In this document: positions 1 to 6,309 of the stretch, piece after piece
Layout: each line of letters opens with the position of its first letter
How positions within the stretch are numbered: the stretch's first letter is position 1
From: Clostridia bacterium
GTDB taxonomy: Bacteria; Bacillota; Clostridia; TANB77; CAG-508
Reading direction: 5' to 3'
Assembly: GCA_900752095.1 (NCBI GenBank)
Contig: CAADUD010000162.1
Coordinates: forward strand, 1-12,900
Length of the DNA: 12,900 nt
Program-made: the position numbers and the translations under genes
Notes under the pieces: generated by a model
What the model saw: the letters and a program-made list of their open reading frames with translations, nothing else
Told to the model about the DNA's origin: nothing
Database searches by the model: none

Positions 1-752
1 TATTTTCTTCACAAATAGAAAGAATAGAAACAAAAGAGGCAGATATTTATGGAGTTGGTTTCGATAATTTTTATTGTTCAGATTTAGGAATAGAAAATAT
101 TAAAATAGAAAATAAAAATAAAATTAATATTTTAATTACACATGGGGCATTGAACGCTAGTGAAAAATCACAATTACCATATAACCCAATATCCAAAAAT
201 AAATTAAAAGAAATTGGTTTTGATTATGTAGCATTAGGTCATATTCATAAATTAGATTATAATACAGAAGAAAATCAGAGAATAGTTTACCCTGGTTCTA
301 CTATAAGTATGGGGTTTGATGAATTAGGGCCACATGGTTTTATTACAGGTAATATTGAAAAAGAAACTATACAATTATCTTTTATTCCTATAGATAGTAA
401 AGAATTTAAAGAAGCGGAAATAGATATTAGCAATCTTAATGATATCGATGAATTAATAGAAAAAATAAATGCTACTTCTTTAGAAGAAAACAATCTTTAT
501 AAAATCATTTTTATTGGTAAAAGAAAATTTGAAATTAATATTTTAGAATTATATAAATTAATAAATCAAAAAAATATTATAAAAATAAAAGATAAATCAA
601 GACCAGATTTTAATTTGAAAGATATGGTTAATCCAAATACATTAAAAGGTATTTTTATAGGTGAGATTTTAAAAGAAATGGAATTACAAAATTATACACA
701 AGAAGAAATAGATAAAATAATAGAAATAGGATTATCTGTTTTAGAAAAATAA
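1..752 (+). CDS. SbcD/YhaO-like DNA repair metallophosphoesterase, 5' end missing
   Basis: The frame is open from the first complete codon at position 3, so the gene starts before the window and only its C-terminal part (about 249 residues) is present. The visible motifs are those of calcineurin-like metallophosphoesterases: ITHG at about 134-145 and ALGHIHK at about 231-249, which supply metal-binding histidines, then YPGS followed by MGFDELGPHGF, typical of the SbcD/Mre11/YhaO nuclease group. The first metal-binding motifs (DxH, GD, GNHD) would lie upstream. A TTG at 150 is inside the domain and is not a credible start. The family cuts DNA ends in complex with an SMC-like ATPase, and such an ATPase follows 80 bases downstream, evidently in the same operon. 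The role in DNA end processing is inferred from the family; I cannot tell YhaO from SbcD proper with the N-terminus missing. Confidence 0.88.
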   Translation, partial: FSSQIERIETKEADIYGVGFDNFYCSDLGIENIKIENKNKINILITHGALNASEKSQLPYNPISKNKLKEIGFDYVALGHIHKLDYNTEENQRIVYPGSTISMGFDELGPHGFITGNIEKETIQLSFIPIDSKEFKEAEIDISNLNDIDELIEKINATSLEENNLYKIIFIGKRKFEINILELYKLINQKNIIKIKDKSRPDFNLKDMVNPNTLKGIFIGEILKEMELQNYTQEEIDKIIEIGLSVLEK

Positions 753-820
753 AATTTTATTTAATTTTATTTTATCGAATCTATATAAAAAATAATAATT
801 AAAAAGTGATTCAATTTAAA

Positions 821-835
821 AGGAGAAAAAAATTG
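821..835 (+). promoter_or_regulatory. Ribosome binding site that fixes a TTG start
   Basis: AGGAGA at 821-826 is followed after six bases by TTG (833-835). The upstream in-frame GTG at 806 has no comparable site. This decides the start of the YhaN-like ATPase. Confidence 0.75.
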
Positions 836-2800
836 AAAATAAAAAATATAAAAATTAATTCTTATGGAACATTAAAACAAAAAGAAATTAATTTAAAAAA
901 TAAAATAAATATTATTTATGGAAAAAACGAAAGTGGAAAATCTACTTTATTAAATTTTATAAAAAATATTTTTTACGGAATTTCTAAAAATAAAAATGGA
1001 AAAGAAATATCAGATTATGAAAAATATCTTCCTTGGATAGGAGAAGAATTTTCTGGAAAAATAGGATATGAATTAAATAGTGGAAATTACTTTGAAATTT
1101 ATCGAGACTTTCATAAGAAAAATCCAAAGGTTTTTGACACCAATTTAAAAGAAATTTCTAACAATTTCAAAATTGACAAAAAGGATGGCAACCAATTCTT
1201 CTTTGAACAAACGGGGGTAAACGAACAAACTTATATTTCTACAATTATGTCTGCTCAACAAGAGGTAGTACTAGATAAACAATCACAAAATAGTTTGGTA
1301 CAAAGGATAGCAAACCTTGCGGGAAGTGGAGATGACAAGGTGTCATTTCAAAAGGCGATGGACAAGTTAAACAGAAGGCAATTAGAAGAAGTGGGGACTA
1401 GTAGAACACAAGATAGACCACTAAATGTTGTACAAAATAGAATGAAATCAATAGAGATTGACTTAAAGGATGAAAAAATACATTTAGAAAATGTGGAACA
1501 TTTGCAAGAACAAAAACAAGAAATAGAACATGAAATTTTGTTAGAAAAAAATAAAAATAATATAATTAAAGAATTAATTAATTTAATGCGAGAAAAAAAT
1601 ATAGAAAAAGAAAAAATAAATTTAAAAAATAAAATTAAAAATGAAAATGAAGAAAAAATAAAAAAAATAATAGAAGAAAAAAATAATTTAATAAAAAATA
1701 TTCAAGAAAAAGAAAAAATAAATTTAAATAATTTGGAAAAAAATTCACAAAAAATATTAAATAAAAAAATAAAAAGAAATTATTTTCTATTTTTAATTAT
1801 TTTTATTTTATTAGTTATTTTAAATGTATTTAATTTTATTTTTATAAAAAATAAAATTATAAATTATAGTATTTTGTCTTTCATACCAATTGAATTAATT
1901 TTATTTATCATTTATTCTATAAAAAATAAAAAATTAAAAAATAAAATGCAAAATGAAATTTTAGAAAAACAACAAAAGAAAAGAAAATTAGAAGAACAGG
2001 TTACTATTTTAGATGGACAAATAAATTTTATTCAAAATGAAATAGATAAACAACAAAAAGAAATAGAACAAGAAAAATTGCAGCTAGATTTAAAAATAGA
2101 ACAAGAAAAACAAAAAATACATAAAAAATGTGATTTAGAAAATAATTTTAATGATTTATTTTTAAAAGAATCTAATAATTTAGAACAATTATTACAAAAC
2201 TCTAATCAAAAAATATTAGAATCTCAATTACAATTAAATAAAATAGAATATGAAGAAAGCCATATTTCAGAACAAATAGAAAAAATAACTACTTTAAAAG
2301 AAGAATATGCAAAATTACAAGAACAACAAGAATCTTTAGAAGAAAAAAATAAATGTTTACAAGCTACAAAACAATTGTTAGAAAAAGCTTATGAAAAAAT
2401 GAAAAATACTATTACTCCAAAATTTACTCAAAATTTATCTAATATGGTTCAAAAAATTTCTGATGGTAAATATCAAAAAGTATCAATACACGAAGAAAAA
2501 GGATTAATTATTGAATTAGAAAATGGGGAATACATTCCAGCCAATCTTCTAAGTATTGGTACAATAGACCAATTATATTTATCATTAAGATTATCCATGT
2601 TAGAAGAAATTTCTGAGGAAAAAATGCCAATTATTTTGGATGAAGCTTTTGCCTATTTTGATGATGAGAGGTTAAAAAACAGTTTATTATTTTTAAATGA
2701 AAAAGCACAAGAACATCAAATTATTTTATTTACTTGTACTAAAAGAGAAAAGAAGATTCTAGAAGAAGCTAATATAGAATATGAATGGATTGAAATTTAA
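833..2800 (+). CDS. YhaN/SbcC-like AAA ATPase with coiled coils and a membrane hairpin
   Basis: A 655-residue protein of the Rad50/SbcC/YhaN class, the expected ATPase partner of the nuclease upstream. Walker A is GKNESGKST at residues 30-38, followed by the NIFYGI stretch seen in YhaN-like proteins. The C-terminal lobe has an ABC-like signature (SIGTIDQLYLSLRL, about 574-587) and Walker B MPIILDEAF (Asp603-Glu604). Between the lobes lie Lys/Glu/Gln-rich coiled coils interrupted by two hydrophobic segments (about 316-339 and 345-365), a predicted membrane hairpin; no CxxC zinc hook is present. I chose TTG at 833 because AGGAGA (821-826) lies six bases before it and the protein then begins directly with the first beta strand; a GTG at 806 in frame would add nine basic residues and has no ribosome site. 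The family role in DNA repair is known; membrane attachment is inferred. A GC-richer patch lies at about 1200-1440. Confidence 0.85.
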   Translation: MKIKNIKINSYGTLKQKEINLKNKINIIYGKNESGKSTLLNFIKNIFYGISKNKNGKEISDYEKYLPWIGEEFSGKIGYELNSGNYFEIYRDFHKKNPKVFDTNLKEISNNFKIDKKDGNQFFFEQTGVNEQTYISTIMSAQQEVVLDKQSQNSLVQRIANLAGSGDDKVSFQKAMDKLNRRQLEEVGTSRTQDRPLNVVQNRMKSIEIDLKDEKIHLENVEHLQEQKQEIEHEILLEKNKNNIIKELINLMREKNIEKEKINLKNKIKNENEEKIKKIIEEKNNLIKNIQEKEKINLNNLEKNSQKILNKKIKRNYFLFLIIFILLVILNVFNFIFIKNKIINYSILSFIPIELILFIIYSIKNKKLKNKMQNEILEKQQKKRKLEEQVTILDGQINFIQNEIDKQQKEIEQEKLQLDLKIEQEKQKIHKKCDLENNFNDLFLKESNNLEQLLQNSNQKILESQLQLNKIEYEESHISEQIEKITTLKEEYAKLQEQQESLEEKNKCLQATKQLLEKAYEKMKNTITPKFTQNLSNMVQKISDGKYQKVSIHEEKGLIIELENGEYIPANLLSIGTIDQLYLSLRLSMLEEISEEKMPIILDEAFAYFDDERLKNSLLFLNEKAQEHQIILFTCTKREKKILEEANIEYEWIEI

Positions 2801-2826
2801 ATTTCATTATTTTATATAAAATATTT

Positions 2827-2860
2827 AAAAGATGTCAATGGGGAACTTTGACATCTTTTT
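2827..2860 (+). terminator. Factor-independent terminator after the nuclease/ATPase operon
   Basis: GATGTCAA (2831-2838) pairs perfectly with TTGACATC (2848-2855) around a nine-base loop. Flanking AAAA/TTTT extends the stem to 12 pairs, and the right arm runs into a short T tract. It lies 30 bases after the ATPase stop codon and before the prfA promoter. Confidence 0.85.
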
Positions 2861-2869
2861 ACTTACTAC

Positions 2870-2898
2870 TTGAATATAAGCTATTTTTAAGTTATAAT
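2870..2898 (+). promoter_or_regulatory. Sigma-A type promoter of prfA
   Basis: TTGAAT (2870-2875), a 17-base spacer and a perfect TATAAT (2893-2898). It lies directly after the upstream terminator and about 40 bases before the prfA start, so prfA has its own transcript. Confidence 0.8.
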
Positions 2899-2938
2899 AA
2901 TGTAGACAATTTTAGTGAGAAAGTGAGAGAAAAGAAAA

Positions 2939-4006
2939 ATGTTTCAAAAATTAGATGAAGTAGAAAAGCGTTATGAAGAAATTACAAAAAAAATAAGCGA
3001 TCCAGAAATTATTGCTAATCATGAAGAATGGAAAAATTTAATGAAAGAACATGCAGAAATTGAACCACTTGTTTTAAAATATAGAGAATATAAAAAAGCA
3101 AATCAAGCAATAGAAGAAGCTAAGGAAATGTTACATGACCCAGAAATGAAAGAATTAGCAGAAATAGAAATAGAAGAAAACAAAGGAAAATTACCAAAAT
3201 TAGAAGAAGAAATTAAAATTTTGCTTATTCCAAAAGATCCTAATGACGATAAAAATGTAATTTGTGAAATTCGTGCAGGTGCAGGTGGAGAAGAAGCAGC
3301 CTTATTTGCAGGAACATTATTTAGAATGTATTCGATGTATGCAGAAAAAAAACATTGGAAATTGGATATTTTAAATGAAAATGAAACAGGCTTGGGAGGA
3401 TATAAAGAAATTTCCTTTATGATTACTGGAAAAGGGGCATATAGTAGATTAAAATTTGAAAGTGGAGTTCACAGAGTGCAAAGAGTACCAGATACAGAAG
3501 CAAGTGGGAGAATACATACTTCTACAGCAACGGTTGTAGTATTACCAGAGGTAGAAGATGTAGAAATAGAAATAAATCCAGCCGATATTAAAATGGAAGT
3601 ATTTAGGGCATCCGGTGCAGGAGGACAACATGTTAATAAAACATCTTCAGCAGTACGTTTAATCCATATTCCTACAGGAATGGTAGCAGAATGTCAAACA
3701 GAAAGATCACAATTCCAAAACAGAGATTATGCTATGAAATTACTTCGTTCTAGATTATATGAGCAGGAAAAACAAAAACAAGATGAGGAAGTAGCAAATG
3801 CCAGAAAAAGCCAAGTAGGAAGTGGAGATAGAAGTGAAAAAATAAGAACATATAATTATCCACAAGGACGTATTACAGACCATAGAATAGGGCTTTCTAT
3901 TTATCAAATGGAAAATTTTTTAAATGGCGACTTAGACGAAATGATAGACAGCTTAATTACTGTAGACACGGCAGAAAAATTAAAAGGAAATGAAGAAGAA
4001 TCATAA
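2939..4006 (+). CDS. prfA: Peptide chain release factor 1
   Basis: A 355-residue class I release factor of normal length. It recognises UAA and UAG stop codons in the ribosomal A site and triggers hydrolysis of peptidyl-tRNA. The catalytic GGQ loop is at residues 228-230 within RASGAGGQHVNKT, and the stop-codon-reading PxT motif of RF1 is PDT at 184-186, just before the RIHTSTATV stretch. The N-terminal helical part (about 1-100), the GAGGEEA segment (114-120) and the C-terminal YNYPQGRITDHRIG block are all present. RF2 would carry SPF instead of PxT, so the RF1 assignment is firm. The ATG at 2939 gives the conserved MFQKLDEVEKRYEE start; the ribosome site upstream is only a weak purine run. 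The gene is flanked by its own promoter and a strong terminator, so it is monocistronic here; no prmC methyltransferase gene adjoins it. Confidence 0.98.
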   Translation: MFQKLDEVEKRYEEITKKISDPEIIANHEEWKNLMKEHAEIEPLVLKYREYKKANQAIEEAKEMLHDPEMKELAEIEIEENKGKLPKLEEEIKILLIPKDPNDDKNVICEIRAGAGGEEAALFAGTLFRMYSMYAEKKHWKLDILNENETGLGGYKEISFMITGKGAYSRLKFESGVHRVQRVPDTEASGRIHTSTATVVVLPEVEDVEIEINPADIKMEVFRASGAGGQHVNKTSSAVRLIHIPTGMVAECQTERSQFQNRDYAMKLLRSRLYEQEKQKQDEEVANARKSQVGSGDRSEKIRTYNYPQGRITDHRIGLSIYQMENFLNGDLDEMIDSLITVDTAEKLKGNEEES

Positions 4007-4050
4007 AATAAAAACAGAAAGAATAGATAAAGAAAACTAAAATAGAAAGA

Positions 4051-4106
4051 AACTAAAAAAGGTACATACTACTATACTTTTATGTAGTATGTACCTTTTT
4101 TTAGTT
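4051..4106. terminator. Strong bidirectional terminator between convergent genes
   Basis: GGTACATACTAC (4061-4072) pairs perfectly with GTAGTATGTACC (4084-4095) around an 11-base loop. The flanks AACTAAAAAA and TTTTTTTAGTT continue the pairing to about 22 base pairs with one extra base. A runs on one side and T runs on the other let it work for prfA (+) and for the AbrB-like gene (-), which converge on it. Confidence 0.92.
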
Positions 4107-4141
4107 AGTCTAGGATTCGGACTTAGTTAAGTCAAAATAAA

Positions 4142-4462
4142 CTAACTCTCACTACTTTCCAAAGCAATTACAATAGAAGAATCAACTAACAAACACCGAT
4201 AATACATAGCTGGTTGGATATTTAACAGCTTGCAATATTCTTTAGGAATACAAACTCTTCCTAAAGGATCCATTGCCCTGACAATTCCGACAAATGGTCT
4301 TTCTTTCCAACCTTCTTCTGAAAATTTTTGAAGATAAAGCTGACCGTGTTGGAGAGTGATTTCTATCAAGTCTTTTTCCTTAAGAAATAATTGTTTTCTA
4401 AGAGGAAGAGGAATAAAAAGTCTGTCCAAAGTATCCATATGCTGACGCTTTTCTTTTTTCAT
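4142..4462 (-). CDS. Small protein of two tandem AbrB/SpoVT-like halves, putative DNA-binding regulator
   Basis: A 106-residue protein. Residues 9-47 (MDTLDRLFIPLPLRKQL...QLYLQKF) and 61-101 (VRAMDPLGRVCIPKEYCKLL...SSIVIAL) each follow the swapped-hairpin AbrB pattern: a D-x-L-(G)-R-x-x-IP core, a short basic helix and a closing beta pair. The second copy is closer to the family consensus; the first has lost the Gly before Arg. AbrB-type proteins normally carry one such half per chain and dimerise to bind DNA; here one chain holds two. The start is set at the ATG read from 4462: GAGG (complement of 4471-4474) is eight bases before it, whereas the ATG at 4468 is only two bases from that site. 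The gene stands alone, divergent from the ZIP transporter and convergent with prfA. Transcriptional regulation, possibly of itself, is inferred; an antitoxin-like role is possible but no toxin gene is adjacent. Confidence 0.75.
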   Translation of the reverse strand: MKKEKRQHMDTLDRLFIPLPLRKQLFLKEKDLIEITLQHGQLYLQKFSEEGWKERPFVGIVRAMDPLGRVCIPKEYCKLLNIQPAMYYRCLLVDSSIVIALESSES

Positions 4463-4492
4463 AACCATTACCTCGCAAAGCAGAATTTTTAT

Positions 4493-4509
4493 TATGGAAA
4501 TTTTCCGTA
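4493..4509. promoter_or_regulatory. Palindrome at the transcription start, candidate operator
   Basis: TATGGAAATTTTCCGTA is an odd palindrome: GGAAA and TTTCC around a central T, with the outer bases pairing except for one T/G position. It begins right where the transcript from the perfect promoter should start, so a bound protein would block initiation. The AbrB-like protein encoded downstream is an obvious but untested candidate binder. Confidence 0.5.
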
Positions 4510-4516
4510 TGATAAT

Positions 4517-4545
4517 ATTATACTTTACTTAACATAAAATGTCAA
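4517..4545 (-). promoter_or_regulatory. Perfect sigma-A promoter of the AbrB-like gene
   Basis: On the minus strand TTGACA (4545-4540) and TATAAT (4522-4517) are both exact consensus, separated by 17 bases. Transcription would begin near 4510, giving a leader of about 48 bases before the ATG at 4462. Confidence 0.9.
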
Positions 4546-4626
4546 ATAATAGATAAGAAAAATGGAAGCATAAAAATAGGTAAAAAGTAATAAATTAAAA
4601 GTAATAATAAAAAAAGGAGAATCCAT

Positions 4627-5370
4627 GTGAACGAAATTTTAAAAACAACTTTAATAGGTTTATTTTTTGGTACTTTTGGAACCACAATTGGAGGATTAAT
4701 AGGAATTAAATTTAAAAATCCATCCAAAAAATTTTTAAGTTTTATACTAGCTTTTGCTTCAGGACTTATGCTCGCAATTGTCTGTTTTGATTTATTACCA
4801 GAAGCTTTTGGTTTAAGCAGTTTACCAACCGCTTTTTTAGGAATCATTCTGGGAATTCTTGCTATGATTTTCTGTGATATTTTGGTAGATAAAAAATTTA
4901 ATACAAAATTTCAAAGTAATAAAAATACATTATTAAAAACAGGCATAATTGTGAGCATTGGTTTAGCACTTCATAATTTCCCAGAGGGGTTAGCAATAGG
5001 ATCTGGGTTTGGTGCTTCTGTTACATTAGGATTATCTTTAGCAATCGCCATATGTTTTCATGATATTCCAGAAGGAATTTCAATGGCAGTGCCTATGAAA
5101 AATGGTGGCATGAAAATTTCAAAAGTAATTTTCTATGTTATTTTATCTGGTGTTACTACTGGAATAGGTGCTTTTTTTGGAGCAATGTTAGGTGGAATTT
5201 CACAAAGCGTAATAGCTATGTGTTTAGCATTTGCAGGTGGTGCCATGATTTATATTGTTTCAGGAGAATTAATTCCAGAATCTAATCAACTATATCATGG
5301 TAGAATGACTGCAGTAGGAAACATGTTAGGTTTGTTAATTGGAATTTTTGCTATGAGTGTTGCAAAATAA
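4627..5370 (+). CDS. ZIP family metal transporter
   Basis: A 247-residue multi-spanning membrane protein of the ZIP (ZupT-like) family, which carries divalent metals such as zinc, iron or manganese into the cytoplasm. About eight hydrophobic segments can be counted. The metal site motifs are HNFPEG (residues 116-121, TM4) and HDIPEG (145-150, TM5), followed by GELIPES (213-219). The loop between TM3 and TM4 (about 88-102) is short and lysine-rich rather than histidine-rich, so it offers no metal-sensing cluster and substrate choice cannot be read from it. The start is GTG at 4627, seven bases after GGAG (4616-4619); an ATG at 4625 overlaps it but runs straight into TGA. The gene is divergent from the AbrB-like gene. 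I see no clear consensus promoter or metal-regulator box upstream, and no obvious terminator before the next promoter. Confidence 0.93.
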   Translation: MNEILKTTLIGLFFGTFGTTIGGLIGIKFKNPSKKFLSFILAFASGLMLAIVCFDLLPEAFGLSSLPTAFLGIILGILAMIFCDILVDKKFNTKFQSNKNTLLKTGIIVSIGLALHNFPEGLAIGSGFGASVTLGLSLAIAICFHDIPEGISMAVPMKNGGMKISKVIFYVILSGVTTGIGAFFGAMLGGISQSVIAMCLAFAGGAMIYIVSGELIPESNQLYHGRMTAVGNMLGLLIGIFAMSVAK

Positions 5371-5394
5371 ATAATAATACAAAGAACAAATTAA

Positions 5395-5423
5395 TTGTGA
5401 AAAAATGTAATATATGTTACAAT
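5395..5423 (+). promoter_or_regulatory. Promoter of the phosphatase gene with an internal inverted repeat
   Basis: TTGTGA (5395-5400), a 17-base spacer and TACAAT (5418-5423), a good sigma-A match. The inverted repeat TGTAA-N6-TTACA (5406-5421) sits in the spacer and overlaps the -10 box, where a repressor could act. Confidence 0.65.
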
Positions 5424-5494
5424 AAAAAAGTATGGTATTAAGATAAATAAAATTTTATATCTACAACTATTGAATAAAGAAAGAGGGAAAACAA

Positions 5495-5959
5495 ATGAAA
5501 ATTATGTTTATTTGCACAGGAAATATTTGTAGAAGTGCTATGGCAGAAGCTATGCTTAAAAAAATGTTAAAAGATAAAAATAGAGAAAATATAGAAGTAT
5601 GTTCTTCTGGAATTTATGCAGATACGGGCGATATTCCAACACAAACTGCAATAGATGTTATGAAAGAAAATTATGGAATAGATTTAAGTAATCATAGAGC
5701 AACTAATATAAAAGAATCACAAATAGAAAAAATGGATTTAATTTTATGTGCAACCTTATCACACAAAATGGCAGTATTACAATTTTATCCAAACTTGAAA
5801 GACAGAGTTTATACAATGAAAGAATATGCAGGTCTTACCTATGAGGGAATGAATTTCGACATTTCAGACCCATGGGGATATGATAAAAAAGTTTATGAAA
5901 ATTGTGCAAAAGAGATACAAAAATGTTTAGAAATAATAATAGAAAAAGTACATCATTAA
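5495..5959 (+). CDS. Low-molecular-weight protein tyrosine phosphatase
   Basis: A 154-residue cytoplasmic phosphatase of the LMW-PTP family, of normal size. The phosphate-binding loop CTGNICRS lies at residues 7-14 (nucleophile Cys7, Arg13, Ser14), and the general acid is Asp125 in SDPWGYD near the C-terminus, where the family carries DP(F/W)G. The enzyme removes phosphate from protein phosphotyrosine through a cysteinyl-phosphate intermediate. The Firmicutes homologue YwlE is an arginine phosphatase whose loop has Thr in the position held here by Ile11; Ile is the usual residue in tyrosine-specific members, so tyrosine specificity is predicted. GAGGG (5483-5487) lies seven bases before the ATG. 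The gene appears monocistronic: it has its own promoter, and pcrA downstream has another. No kinase gene is nearby, so the substrate is unknown. Confidence 0.93.
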   Translation: MKIMFICTGNICRSAMAEAMLKKMLKDKNRENIEVCSSGIYADTGDIPTQTAIDVMKENYGIDLSNHRATNIKESQIEKMDLILCATLSHKMAVLQFYPNLKDRVYTMKEYAGLTYEGMNFDISDPWGYDKKVYENCAKEIQKCLEIIIEKVHH

Positions 5960-6010
5960 AAGTTCAATTATTTTAAAAAATTTTATAGGATATTTATGAT
6001 ACGCATTAGA

Positions 6011-6024
6011 AAAACAAATGTTCT
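6011..6024. promoter_or_regulatory. Possible LexA (SOS) box upstream of pcrA
   Basis: AAAACAAATGTTCT resembles the Gram-positive SOS box GAAC-N4-GTTC with one mismatch in the left half (AAAC) and an exact right half. It ends eight bases before the -35 box of the helicase promoter. In AT-rich DNA a single such match is weak evidence. Confidence 0.3.
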
Positions 6025-6031
6025 AAAACTA

Positions 6032-6061
6032 TTGACATTTTTATACCCTGTTTTATATAAT
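6032..6061 (+). promoter_or_regulatory. Sigma-A promoter of the pcrA helicase
   Basis: TTGACA (6032-6037) and TATAAT (6056-6061) are both exact consensus with an 18-base spacer, about 47 bases before the ATG at 6108. Strong promoter sequences support this gene being an active unit. Confidence 0.88.
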
Positions 6062-6107
6062 AATAGAAATAAAAATACAACAATGTAAAAAAGAAAGAGA
6101 GAAACAA

Positions 6108-6227
6108 ATGCAAGATTTAATAGAAGGATTAAATAATAAACAAAAAGAAGCGGTTTTAGCTGTAGATGGACCATGTTTAGTAATAGCAGGAGCTGGTTCA
6201 CGGAAAAACGAAAGTCTTAACACATAA
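6108..6227 (+). pseudogene. pcrA: 5' fragment of pcrA, cut off by a frameshift in the Walker A codons
   Basis: The true start of the helicase gene is the ATG at 6108: the first 31 residues carry the family N-terminus with the Q motif (LNNKQKEAV, residues 8-16) and run into VIAGAGS. After the Ser codon TCA (6198-6200) the text reads CGG AAA AAC and stops at TAA (6225-6227), giving a 39-residue stub. Removing one base, C6201, restores GGA AAA ACG, i.e. the Walker A GAGSGKT, and joins the frame of the downstream body exactly. So one gene is split by a single inserted base. Either it is a real mutation or a sequence error; the latter is attractive because PcrA is normally essential in Gram-positive bacteria. 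Confidence 0.85.
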
Positions 6228-6309
6228 AATAGCATACCTTATTTCAGAAAAAAATGTAAAGCCATGGAATATATTAGCATTTACTTTTACCAATAAAGCA
6301 GCAAATGAA

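Noticed and set aside
4120..4133. Inverted repeat GACTTA-GT-TAAGTC between the AbrB-like gene and the terminator
   Set aside because: Perfect but short, with a two-base centre and no T run; the strong terminator beside it explains termination and no other role is supported.
6198..6212. Programmed ribosomal frameshifting in pcrA
   Set aside because: The A-rich stretch looks slippery, but a -1 slip leads to the wrong frame; +1 (or -2) is needed and no stimulatory structure or conserved site is visible. Other helicases of this family do not use it.
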